Under the pieces are notes generated by a model. The model had not been told where the DNA came from, did no database searches, and saw nothing but the letters and a program-made list of their open reading frames with translations. Source: Pseudomonadota bacterium (lineage in GTDB: Bacteria > Pseudomonadota > Gammaproteobacteria > Burkholderiales > Burkholderiaceae_C). Taken from it: a DNA stretch of 13,241 nt. Of this stretch, positions 1 through 6,947 are shown piece after piece. Every line of letters starts with the position of its first letter. Within the stretch, counting starts at the first letter, position 1. Location: contig JAEYPG010000130.1 of assembly GCA_023410975.1 (NCBI GenBank), forward strand, positions 1 through 13,241, written 5' to 3'. The position numbers and the translations under genes were made by a program.

Positions 1-191
1 TTCCACATCAGCCAGGGCAGCCCGTAGAAGACGATTTGCGTGAGCCACACCAGGGCCCAGCGCCATTTGGCGAAGGTGCCGCTGACCGAGCGCGGGTAGA
101 TCTTCTTGCGGGCCTGGTACAGCGAGATGACCTGGGTGGAGTCGTCGGGTCCGGTGGCCGCTGCCGCGGGGCCCGGGGTCGTGGTGCTCAT
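1..191 (-). CDS. ccoG: CcoG/RdxA/FixG-like cytochrome c oxidase accessory protein, N-terminal fragment
   Basis: CcoG is a membrane protein with ferredoxin-type clusters that takes part in copper delivery and assembly of cbb3-type cytochrome c oxidase. Only the first 63 residues are present; the gene runs off the left edge. After a low-complexity Ala/Pro/Thr start, the fragment has the family's typical N-terminal block, with KKIYPRSVSGTF (about residues 29-40) leading into the first membrane span, WRWALVWLTQIVFYGLPW. The ATG at 191 has an AGGG about six bases upstream. The cysteine clusters lie outside the window and cannot be checked. The upstream neighbour is a same-strand EAL-like gene over 400 bases away, so ccoG probably has its own promoter. 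No consensus FNR box (TTGAT-N4-ATCAA) was seen in the spacer. The identification rests on recalled family sequence. Confidence 0.92.
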   Translation of the reverse strand, partial: MSTTTPGPAAAATGPDDSTQVISLYQARKKIYPRSVSGTFAKWRWALVWLTQIVFYGLPWLMW

Positions 192-614
192 GGAATGCCC
201 TGGAGATGGACGATCGTGGACGGAAATGGTCCGAAGCGGGCGTCGCGCCCGGCTCCGGCTGCCTTGGTCCTGTCGATTCCAAGTTCCGTGCCAACGGGGG
301 CAAGCCCTGAAAATCCCATAAGGGACAAGCACTTGTGCAGCGATTGGGCGCATCTCACGGCCCTTGGTGCCAGCCTGGGCTGACTGTCCTGTCAGTGCAT
401 GGCAGTGCTGGTGGCGGCGGGCCCGGCGCAGCGGCGCGCGGGCGTCGGCTTGCGGACGGCGCCCGCGAGGCAGCGGCCGCGCTGCCCGGGTGGAAGCGAG
501 GCGGGGAGGGAGCGCAGGAGGATGAAGCCGAGAAAGGCACGATGGCCGCGCCGTTTCCTGCCGCGTGGGCAGGAGCCTCGCTCGGCCTCGGCGGCCGGGT
601 GCGTGGCCAGGCCT
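192..614. other. Intergenic region between ccoG and the EAL-like gene
   Basis: This 423-base spacer holds no convincing gene; the open frames across it translate to Arg/Ala/Pro-rich text. It should contain the ccoG promoter on the minus strand and the 3' end signals of the EAL-like gene. Visible elements are a hairpin at 556-574, the inverted repeat CTGAC-N6-GTCAG at 380-395 and ACAAG-CA-CTTGT at 325-336. The last two could be operator half-sites but are short enough to be chance. Confidence 0.6.
556..574 (-). terminator. Hairpin downstream of the EAL-like gene, possible terminator
   Basis: TCCTGCC (556-562) and GGCAGGA (568-574) form a perfect 7-bp stem with a 5-base loop, 40 bases after the stop of the EAL-like gene. 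No clear T-run follows on the minus strand, so it may be a weak or Rho-assisted terminator, or an mRNA-stabilising stem. Confidence 0.35.
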
Positions 615-1874
615 TCAGCAGGGACCGGTCGCGCGCCGCTTGCCCAGCGGCACGCGCAGTCCGTCGAGGCCGCGCAGCCACTGGCGCATCGCGTCCATGG
701 ACATGGAGTGCGTCAGCAGGGGGCCCTGCACTTCGGTGCAGCCGGCGGTCTGCAGCGCGCGCAGCTCTGAGGCCGACTCCACGCCGTCGGCCACCACCCG
801 CAGTCCCAGGCCGCGCGCCAGGCCGGCGCAGGAGGCCACGATCGTGCGCCGGGTCGCGTCGGCGTCGATGTTCGTCACCAGCGAGCGGTCGAACTTCAGC
901 TCCGACAGCGGCAGCTGCGCCAGCTGCATCAGGCTGGAGTAGGCGGTGCCGAAATTGGCGATGGACAAGTTGAAGCCCAGCAGCCGGCAGCGTGCCGTGT
1001 TCTCAATCACGGTAGACAGGTCTGCGGCCGCGTCGCTCTCGCTGATCTCGATCGTGATCCAGGCGGGGTCGATCTTGCTGTCCTGCACGATGCGCTGCAG
1101 CTCGATGCAGAAGTCGGGGTCTGACAGCGAGTGCATCGACGCCTTGATCGAGCCGCTCAGGGGCAGGCCTTCCCGCACACAGTCCGCCAGGAAGCCGCAG
1201 GTCTGGCGCGCCAGGGCCAAAGTGGCGGCTTCCTGCAGGCCGTGGCGCTTGAGAGCGGGCAGCAGCCGCTCGGGCGGCAGCGGCGTGCCATCCTCGGCCA
1301 GGCCGTGCAGGCTCGCTTCCACGCCCACGACTTCCCGGCTTTCCAGGTGCAACTGCGGCTGCAGCCAGACCCTCAGGCGGTCGTGCTGGAGCATCGTGCG
1401 CAGCACTTCGGCCGTGAGATCCGGCGTCGCCGCCGCGCGGGCCGGCACCGCGACGCGGTACGGATGCAGCGCCTGCGCGATCTGCCCGGCGGCCCAGGGA
1501 CGCTCCGCGTAGCCCGCCACCCTCAGGTTGCAGGCGCCGGCCATGGCCAGCACGCTCTTGAGTACCACCCGTTGCTGCTGGTGCAGCACGAGGAACAGCG
1601 CGGGCGCGCGCGGGTCGTGCGTCAGCAGCCGCATCAAGGTGAACGCGTCGCCATCGTCGAAGTGCAGCCCGCACACCAGCACGTCCGGCGGCGAGGCTTC
1701 GCAGTGCAGGTGCAGCAGCAGGTGCTGCAGAGAGCCCAGGCGCAAATCGACCTGCCAGCTTTCGGCGGCGCCCAGCTCGGCCTCGACCTGGGCCATGTGG
1801 GCGCTGTCGTTGCTCAGCAGCCAGGCTCGGCCGGGCCGTACCGCCGCTGCGGGTTTGGAATGCGTGGCAGCCAT
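615..1874 (-). CDS. Degenerate receiver - degenerate EAL domain protein (probable inactive c-di-GMP phosphodiesterase homologue)
   Basis: A 419-residue cytoplasmic protein. Residues about 16-136 have a receiver-like fold pattern, but the phosphorylation site is gone (DVLVCGL at 64-70, where an Asp is expected). Residues about 155-405 are an EAL domain with most metal ligands altered: EAS for EAL (186-188), Lys244 where Asn is usual, ANFGTAYSSL for DDFGTGYSSL (306-315) and ADGVES for AEGVET (362-367). Glu276 (IEISES), Lys327 (LKFD) and QG (384-385) remain. EAL domains hydrolyse c-di-GMP; with this pattern I infer loss of catalysis and a role as a binding or scaffolding protein. The start at 1874 is chosen because AGGAGG lies five bases before this ATG; a GTG at 1997 extends the frame but has no such site and adds implausible sequence. 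It is divergent from the RpfC-like kinase gene. Confidence 0.9.
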   Translation of the reverse strand: MAATHSKPAAAVRPGRAWLLSNDSAHMAQVEAELGAAESWQVDLRLGSLQHLLLHLHCEASPPDVLVCGLHFDDGDAFTLMRLLTHDPRAPALFLVLHQQQRVVLKSVLAMAGACNLRVAGYAERPWAAGQIAQALHPYRVAVPARAAATPDLTAEVLRTMLQHDRLRVWLQPQLHLESREVVGVEASLHGLAEDGTPLPPERLLPALKRHGLQEAATLALARQTCGFLADCVREGLPLSGSIKASMHSLSDPDFCIELQRIVQDSKIDPAWITIEISESDAAADLSTVIENTARCRLLGFNLSIANFGTAYSSLMQLAQLPLSELKFDRSLVTNIDADATRRTIVASCAGLARGLGLRVVADGVESASELRALQTAGCTEVQGPLLTHSMSMDAMRQWLRGLDGLRVPLGKRRATGPC

Positions 1875-1879
1875 CGCCA

Positions 1880-1885
1880 CCTCCT
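1880..1885 (-). promoter_or_regulatory. Shine-Dalgarno site fixing the EAL-like gene start
   Basis: The minus strand reads AGGAGG-TGGCG-ATG, a full-consensus ribosome binding site five bases before the ATG at 1874. It argues against the longer GTG-initiated frame from 1997. Confidence 0.8.
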
Positions 1886-2005
1886 GGTCGCCGCATGCGG
1901 CCGCCGTGTGGGCTGGGCCAAACGCCATGCCGCGGCGGCGTGTGGACACGTTGCCAGACGCCTCGTGAGATGAAGAAGAACGAATCGGCGGAGCCACGTT
2001 GAAGC

Positions 2006-2072
2006 CTTAACTTCTTCTGTCTGGTGAAACAAGATGTTTGATGATAACCACCAGAAGAAAGAAAATGTTAAG
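2006..2072. repeat. Nested imperfect inverted repeat in the divergent spacer
   Basis: The outer arms CTTAAC (2006-2011) and GTTAAG (2067-2072) are perfect complements. The inner arms TCTGGTG (2020-2026) and CACCAGA (2049-2055) are a second perfect 7-bp pair, and AAACA (2027-2031) with TGTTT (2035-2039) forms a third stem in the loop. The sequence between outer and inner arms is pyrimidine-rich on one side and purine-rich on the other, allowing partial pairing. It could be an operator for a dimeric regulator or a structured leader RNA. No T-run follows, so a simple terminator is unlikely. Confidence 0.5.
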
Positions 2073-2279
2073 CCAGCGTCACAGGATGGAATTGCTGGAG
2101 GTTCGCTGCGCGCTCCCTATGCCTTGAACCTGTTTGCCATGCCGGGGTGCCCGCCCAGGTCGCGCCCTTACAGTCGGGCTCCGGGCAAAGCTTCATCGGC
2201 CTTGCGGCAGCTTCTCCTCGGGGGCGCCTCAATCGATGCCGATGTCATCGCACTTGCGTGCCCGGTGGATTTGCAGTGA
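2034..2279 (+). CDS. Possible small protein upstream of the RpfC-like gene (uncertain)
   Basis: An 81-codon ATG-initiated frame ending 25 bases before the proposed kinase start. The N-terminus is hydrophilic (MFDDNHQKKENVKPASQDG) and the C-terminus more hydrophobic (QLLLGGASIDADVIALAC). Codon use is not obviously random, but the Shine-Dalgarno match is poor, the start codon lies inside the loop of an inverted repeat, and no family is recognised. It could be a leader peptide, a small co-transcribed partner of the kinase, or a chance frame. Confidence 0.22.
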   Translation: MFDDNHQKKENVKPASQDGIAGGSLRAPYALNLFAMPGCPPRSRPYSRAPGKASSALRQLLLGGASIDADVIALACPVDLQ

Positions 2280-2304
2280 CTTTGGGTTCATCGGGGTCGC
2301 CGCC

Positions 2305-4026
2305 ATGCCGGCGACGTTTCATATGAAGAAATTCGACTTTTGCGAATGGGTGGGGGCCCATTCGGTGCCGGGGCGCCACGGTTTCGAACGGCAACGGGCG
2401 TTGGGCCGCGCCTGGCACGGCTTGGCGGCGCTGCTGATCATCGGTGCGACTTCCCCATGGCGAGACGGTGCCTTTGGCAGCCTGTGGGTCGCGCCGGTGC
2501 TGGCAGTGCTGTACGTACTGCTCGGCCTGGCCCAGGTCATGGGCCTGAAGCGCCATCCCGACGGCCTGGTGCGGCTGCAGTACTTCACGATGTTCACGGA
2601 CTGCGCCGGCCTCGCGGTGCTGCTGTGCGACGCACCGACGGCCACCGCCTTCCTCTCTCCCTATCTCATCTTCCTGACCGTTCCGGTGGGGCTGCGCTAC
2701 GGCGCCCGAGCTTTCTGGTTCGCCTGGACAGGCATGGTGCTGACGGCCGCGCCGGTGCTGTTGCTGGGACATCCGTTCTGGAGCATCCATCCGCACCTGG
2801 GGCTGGCGCTGTTGTTCCTGGCGGTGCTGCTGGGCGCCTCCTTCGGCCCGGTGCTGCGCAAGCTGCACGACCGGCAGCGGGAGGCCATGGAGGAATCCAG
2901 AATCCAGGCGCTGGAAGCCGCGATGGTGACCAAGAGCGCGTTCCTGGCGCGGGTCAGCCACCAGCTGCGCTCGCCGCTGCAGGCGATCGTCTCCTCCCTG
3001 GAGCTCATGGAATCGCCCTCCCAGCAGGCGATGCGGCACAAGCTGGTGGAAAACATATCCGCCTCGGCCAGCAAATTGTCGATGGAGTTGCGCGACCTGC
3101 TGACCATTGCGCGTGCCGAGGCTTGGCAATTGCAGCTCGAACCCGCGACTTTCGATGCCGCAATGCTGCTGGAATCGGTCGCGACGGAGATTTACGACCG
3201 CAGCGTGATTTCGAATGGGCACCTTTTCAAGGTGGTGCCGCAGGATCCGCTGTTCGTGGTGGCCGATTGCGACAAGATCGTGCAGGTGCTCACCCAAATT
3301 GCCAAGCACGTGCTGTGCACTTCGCGCGCGTCTTCGCTGATGCTGACGATGAAGGGGTATGACGCGCTGACCCGTTCAGTCACCTTCGTCGTCGAAGGCG
3401 AATTGCCGCAAGCGCCGGCAACGAATGAAACTGTGACGGGAGCCAGCGCATCCGGCCCCGCTGTCCTCGATGCCAAACGGCGGGACGAGCTCAACGACAG
3501 CCTGAGCCTTACGCTGGTCAAGACCTTGGTCGAATTACTGGGCGGCAGCGTCGCCCCCAGCAGCACCTCGCCGTCGCGGCAGGGTTTCAACGTGGTGATC
3601 CCGTGCGAGGTGGTGTCCGAGGACGACGGCGGCAGCGAATGGGAAGGCACCCCGTCCAAAGTGCTGCTGGTCACGGAAAACGTCCGAGCCCAGGCCGAGG
3701 TGCAGTCGATCATCGAGCGCCTGGAATTCGAGGTGGAATGCGTTTCCTCGGTGCCGGTGGCAGCAAACCGGCTGGCGTTGAAAACCTATGCGCTGGTGGT
3801 GGTGGACATGAACCTGCCCAAGCGCAACGGCAAGCGCCTGGCCACGGTCATGAAGAACGGCAGCAGTGCCAACCGCGAAACCCTGGTATTGGCCTTCAAC
3901 GTGCGCCAAACCCAGGAGAGCGCCGACAAACCCTGGCCCTTTGACGCCGTGATCGCTGGTGCGCCCGGCGACGGACATTTCCTGAAATCTATTTCCTCGC
4001 TGCTGTCTGCGAAATCGCAGCATTGA
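2305..4026 (+). CDS. RpfC-like membrane hybrid histidine kinase with degenerate kinase and receiver domains
   Basis: About 573 residues. Residues roughly 35-190 hold five or six hydrophobic spans, with the GLRYG motif (129-133) that resembles the input domain of RpfC-type sensors. A dimerisation/phosphoacceptor helix follows with SHQLRSPL: His219 is kept, but the usual Glu after it is Gln220. The ATP-binding domain is badly eroded: the N-box asparagine is replaced (TQIAKH, 330-335), no DTGxG box is seen, and the GTGLGL box reads DSLSLTL, although the trailing LVELLGGSV remains. The C-terminal receiver (about 452-570) keeps Asp501 (VVDMNLP) but has TE for the acidic pair (457-458), Phe531 for Thr/Ser and AP for KP (553-554). 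I infer a non-catalytic sensor. ATG 2305 is preferred, with GGGG eight bases upstream; ATG 2323 is an alternative, and the frame extends to 2134 without plausible sequence. The 3' end overlaps the convergent regulator gene by 38 bases. Confidence 0.88.
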   Translation: MPATFHMKKFDFCEWVGAHSVPGRHGFERQRALGRAWHGLAALLIIGATSPWRDGAFGSLWVAPVLAVLYVLLGLAQVMGLKRHPDGLVRLQYFTMFTDCAGLAVLLCDAPTATAFLSPYLIFLTVPVGLRYGARAFWFAWTGMVLTAAPVLLLGHPFWSIHPHLGLALLFLAVLLGASFGPVLRKLHDRQREAMEESRIQALEAAMVTKSAFLARVSHQLRSPLQAIVSSLELMESPSQQAMRHKLVENISASASKLSMELRDLLTIARAEAWQLQLEPATFDAAMLLESVATEIYDRSVISNGHLFKVVPQDPLFVVADCDKIVQVLTQIAKHVLCTSRASSLMLTMKGYDALTRSVTFVVEGELPQAPATNETVTGASASGPAVLDAKRRDELNDSLSLTLVKTLVELLGGSVAPSSTSPSRQGFNVVIPCEVVSEDDGGSEWEGTPSKVLLVTENVRAQAEVQSIIERLEFEVECVSSVPVAANRLALKTYALVVVDMNLPKRNGKRLATVMKNGSSANRETLVLAFNVRQTQESADKPWPFDAVIAGAPGDGHFLKSISSLLSAKSQH

Positions 4027-4810
4027 TGATGGAAAACCGCACCGGCTTCTCGAAAAACAGGATCTTGTGGGTGGCCATGAGCGAGGCCACTTCGGATTCG
4101 CTGGCCAGGCCGGTGCCGATCTGGCCGGTGAGTACCGCCACCGGTGCCTCCGGCTTGCTCTTGCGAATATCGTCGATCAAGGCCTTGGCGGTTTCCTCTC
4201 CCACCAGCCAGTCCAGGACGAAGGCGTCATATTCGTCGATTCTCGTGCGCAGGGCCTCGACGGTGAAAAAGGGGCTGGAGTCCAGCCCCGCCTCACAGAA
4301 CGAGGCCGACAGCGTCGTGGCCAACTCCTCGACGTCGTCGAGCACGGCCACGCGGGTCAGCCGCTCCGGAGGCGGCTCGATCAAGATGCGCTTGATGAGG
4401 TAACAGTTGTCCCTGACCGCGTTGTTCACTGGGCAAATGAGCCATTCCGCGTTGACCGGCACGGCCACCAGCGCGCCTTCAGCCACGTTGGTGGCGCGCT
4501 CGCCCGGCCACAGGAAGGCTTCGACCGAGGTCTTGCCTATGACCATCTGGGCCGTGACGCGCTTGTCCGCTTCCACCGCGGCCAGCACCATCGTGGTGAA
4601 ACTGTCGCCGAAATGCCGGCCCAGGGTTTCGAGCTCTTCAGGTGTCCAGGGCGAGTCGCCGTTGATTTTTCGATGGGCTTGGCTGTATGAGAGGCCCAGA
4701 ACGTCCCGTATGGTGGTGGAGTGCTTGTGCTGCGGAATGCCGTGCCGCTTAAGCAATGCCACGGCCAAATGGGCGCCCAGTGGAAAGTTGGGAGTGCCGG
4801 CAGTCGACAT
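3989..4810 (-). CDS. Response regulator: N-terminal BetR-like DNA-binding domain plus C-terminal receiver
   Basis: A 273-residue soluble protein with unusual order, DNA-binding part first. Residues about 10-75 look like a BetR-type helix-turn-helix (HGIPQHKHSTTIRDVLGLSY, then SQAHRKINGDSPWTPEEL). A middle segment follows (about 85-148). Residues about 152-268 are a receiver with complete chemistry: Asp158/Asp159 (LDDV), phospho-acceptor Asp200 (FVLDW), Thr228 (LTG) and Lys255 (FEKP). The likely role is a transcription factor controlled by phosphorylation from an adjacent kinase, most plausibly the intact one divergent from it. ATG 4810 lacks a good Shine-Dalgarno; the longer frame to 4903 starts at TTG and adds Arg/Pro/Ala-rich text, so it is rejected. 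The BetR label is from memory of the family and should be checked; the receiver call is firm. Confidence 0.87.
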   Translation of the reverse strand: MSTAGTPNFPLGAHLAVALLKRHGIPQHKHSTTIRDVLGLSYSQAHRKINGDSPWTPEELETLGRHFGDSFTTMVLAAVEADKRVTAQMVIGKTSVEAFLWPGERATNVAEGALVAVPVNAEWLICPVNNAVRDNCYLIKRILIEPPPERLTRVAVLDDVEELATTLSASFCEAGLDSSPFFTVEALRTRIDEYDAFVLDWLVGEETAKALIDDIRKSKPEAPVAVLTGQIGTGLASESEVASLMATHKILFFEKPVRFSIINAAISQTAARK

Positions 4811-4889
4811 GGTGGTTCGTGTCAGAAGGTACCGAAATATGCCACGAGGTCGGCATGCAGCGGCCCGGGCCGGCGCCACCGGCGCGGGA

Positions 4890-4919
4890 TGCGCAAAGGA
4901 CAATGCAAGGCCTTGCGCA
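4890..4919. promoter_or_regulatory. Inverted repeat in the BetR-like / hybrid kinase divergent promoter region
   Basis: TGCGCAA (4890-4896) and TTGCGCA (4913-4919) are perfect inverted arms, and the perfect 12-bp palindrome GCAAGGCCTTGC (4905-4916) overlaps the right arm. The site lies between two divergent start codons (4810 minus, 5017 plus), a natural place for a shared operator. Function is inferred from position only. Confidence 0.4.
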
Positions 4920-5006
4920 AGCCGGGCCCGGTGCCCATACCGCGACGCCGGTCATTCGCCTGTCACGAGGCGGTCTTTCTTCAACACGCACCAGGACGAT
5001 GAAAAT

Positions 5007-5010
5007 GGAG
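5007..5010 (+). promoter_or_regulatory. Shine-Dalgarno supporting a GTG start
   Basis: GGAG followed by TAAGCG and GTG gives ideal six-base spacing and supports GTG at 5017 as the start of the intact hybrid kinase. Confidence 0.75.
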
Positions 5011-5016
5011 TAAGCG

Positions 5017-6858
5017 GTGCAGGACCCTAAACCAGACGAATACGGCGACATCCTGCGCATTGCCCGCCTGGACCATGAATTGATGGCCCAGGTGCACCAT
5101 GACCAGATGGAAAGCATGGCCGGCCGGGTGCGCAGCGGTGCGGTCGGGGCGACATTTTTTGCCCTCGTCATGGCGGTTTACCTGCATGACAGCGTCGGTA
5201 TTCTGGTCTGGTACTGGTTCGTGCTGAAGGCGGTGTTCACCGGGTGGCGGCTGGTATTGGTTTTCAAATGGACGAATGCCAAGGTCAAGAAGCCGGCGCA
5301 AGACAAATGGGTTTTCTGGATCAGGGTGACGCTGTTCCTGGACAGCATGGTGCTGGGCGCCATCGGTCTGCTGGTGCTGTACAGCGGCGCGCCGAAAGAG
5401 GCGCTGCTGTGGACGGCGGCCGTCCTGTGCGGCGTCACGGCCGTGGCGATGCATACGCTGGAGGCGGACTGGCTGTCGGGCGTGATGTACGCAGCCCCCA
5501 TGGTGGGCCAGACGGTGCTGTATTTGATGGTGCAGGCGCATTCCTTCAGCAGCAGCACGGCGCTGGGCGTTGCCATTTTCGGCGTGGTGCTGCTGCTCAA
5601 TGCCCGCAAGGCGGCTCGGGATGAAGAGCAGCGCCTCATCCAGAGCCGCGCGATCCGCAGGTACCAAAAACAGAACGAAGTCGCGCTCGAAATGGCCAGG
5701 AACGAGTCGCGCATGCGGACGGAAATGATGTCCAGCATCACGCACGAATTGCGCACGCCCATTCACGGCATTCTTGCCATGACTCATCAAATTGCAAAGG
5801 ATCCTGGCAGCCCCTCGGCGGCCAAGGCGGCCGCGATGATCGCAAAATCCGGCGAGCATCTGGTGGGCCTGATCAACGACGTGCTGGATTTCGGCCGCAT
5901 GGAAGCCGCCGGCGTTACCTTGCGTCCTGAGGTTTTCGATTTAAACGACTTGGTGGAAGATCTGCTGAACATGGGGTACATGATCGGGCGCGAAAAGGGT
6001 GTGAAATTCTGGGTGAACAACCACCTGCAGCGCCCCTATCACGTTCATGCCGATCCTGGCCGCCTGCGGCAAATTGCGCTCAACCTGATCAGCAACGGCA
6101 TCAAATTTACCGCCAAGGGTGGCTTGGTGACCATGCGGGTGCAGGATGCCGATGGCCGGGGAAACCTAGTGCTCGAAGTGGCCGACACCGGTGTGGGCAT
6201 TGCACAAGAAAACCTTGCCACGATATTCGAGCCATTTTCCAGGCATGCGCGCGGCCAGAGCGTGGGTGGCCTGGGAGGCAGCGGTCTGGGCCTGAGCATC
6301 AGCAAGCGCCTGGCCACGGCCATGAAGGGAACCCTGGAGGTCAGCAGCAAACCCGGGGAAGGCTCCACCTTCACGCTGAACGTCCCGCTTGAAAAAGTCG
6401 TCGTGTCCCTGCACCACAAGGGAGCCGAGCAACACAAGAAGGAGCCCTTGCGGCTCAAGGGCCACGTGCTCATCGCGGAAGACGACGCCATGACGGCCGA
6501 GCTGGCCCGCACCACGCTGCAACTGCACGGCATGAGCGTGAGCGTGGTCGGGCAGGGCGACATGGCGGTCCATGCCTGCACCACGCTGCGGCCACGGCCG
6601 GACATCGTGCTCATGGACAGCGACATGCCGGGCCTGGACGGGCTGGCCTCCATCCGCGAGATCCGGGCGTTCGAGGCCCAATCGGGCGTGGCGCGTCTTC
6701 CCATCGTCATGGTTTCGGGACGCTGTACCTCCGAGGACATCAGCCAGGCCCGCCATGCCGGCGCGGATGGCCATTTGGGAAAGCCGTACACCAGCGACGA
6801 CCTGATCAGGATGGCCGCTGCCCACCTGCGCCCGCTGGAAAATTCCAGGCAAGGCTGA
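5017..6858 (+). CDS. Membrane hybrid histidine kinase with receiver domain, catalytically intact
   Basis: A 613-residue inner-membrane sensor kinase. Residues about 38-196 carry around six hydrophobic spans and little periplasmic sequence, so the signal is probably membrane-associated or a small diffusible molecule. The phosphoacceptor His243 lies in THELRTP. The ATP-binding domain has all boxes: NLISNGIK (356-363), DTGVGI (390-395) and GGSGLGLSI (420-428). The C-terminal receiver (about 483-605) has EDD (488-490), Asp534 in LMDSDMPG, Ser567 and Lys589 (GKP). Autophosphorylation followed by transfer to the own receiver is the family's known chemistry; no HPt domain is attached, so a separate phosphotransfer protein or direct transfer to the BetR-like regulator would be needed. 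It starts at GTG with a strong GGAG. It is divergent from the regulator and convergent with the acyltransferase. Confidence 0.95.
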   Translation: MQDPKPDEYGDILRIARLDHELMAQVHHDQMESMAGRVRSGAVGATFFALVMAVYLHDSVGILVWYWFVLKAVFTGWRLVLVFKWTNAKVKKPAQDKWVFWIRVTLFLDSMVLGAIGLLVLYSGAPKEALLWTAAVLCGVTAVAMHTLEADWLSGVMYAAPMVGQTVLYLMVQAHSFSSSTALGVAIFGVVLLLNARKAARDEEQRLIQSRAIRRYQKQNEVALEMARNESRMRTEMMSSITHELRTPIHGILAMTHQIAKDPGSPSAAKAAAMIAKSGEHLVGLINDVLDFGRMEAAGVTLRPEVFDLNDLVEDLLNMGYMIGREKGVKFWVNNHLQRPYHVHADPGRLRQIALNLISNGIKFTAKGGLVTMRVQDADGRGNLVLEVADTGVGIAQENLATIFEPFSRHARGQSVGGLGGSGLGLSISKRLATAMKGTLEVSSKPGEGSTFTLNVPLEKVVVSLHHKGAEQHKKEPLRLKGHVLIAEDDAMTAELARTTLQLHGMSVSVVGQGDMAVHACTTLRPRPDIVLMDSDMPGLDGLASIREIRAFEAQSGVARLPIVMVSGRCTSEDISQARHAGADGHLGKPYTSDDLIRMAAAHLRPLENSRQG

Positions 6859-6899
6859 CCGCGCCCGCCGCCAGCACGGGCCGATTCGGACAGCCGCTG

Positions 6900-6931
6900 C
6901 CCGCCGCAGGCCCGTGCAGGCATGCGGCGGG
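6900..6931. terminator. Hairpin between convergent kinase and acyltransferase genes
   Basis: CCCGCCGCA (6900-6908) and TGCGGCGGG (6923-6931) form a perfect 9-bp GC-rich stem with a 14-base loop, midway between the two convergent stop codons. It has no T-run on either strand, but its position suits a shared transcription end or stabilising stem. Confidence 0.45.
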
Positions 6932-6947
6932 TTGGCTCAGGCTTGAT

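Larger units (their letters stand above)
1875..2304. other. Divergent intergenic region with regulatory potential
   Basis: This spacer separates the start codons of the EAL-like gene (minus) and the degenerate kinase gene (plus), so promoters for both should be here. The part around 2005-2075 is clearly richer in A/T than its surroundings and holds the nested inverted repeat listed separately. A weakly supported small plus-strand ORF occupies 2034-2279. No confident -35/-10 pair was picked out by eye. Confidence 0.6.

Noticed and set aside
278..293. Sigma-54-like sequence upstream of ccoG (minus strand TGGCACG-GAAC-TTGGA)
   Set aside because: The -24 half is a good match, but the -12 half reads TTGG instead of TTGC, losing the key GC. 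One near-match in a GC-rich spacer is not enough to call a promoter.
1875..1997. N-terminal extension of the EAL-like protein to a GTG at 1997
   Set aside because: The extension has no ribosome binding site and reads as Arg/Ala/His-rich text, whereas ATG 1874 has a perfect AGGAGG.
2134..2304. Longer N-terminus of the RpfC-like protein
   Set aside because: The extra 57 residues look non-coding (Arg/Pro/Ser-rich) and the membrane input domain starts only after 2305.
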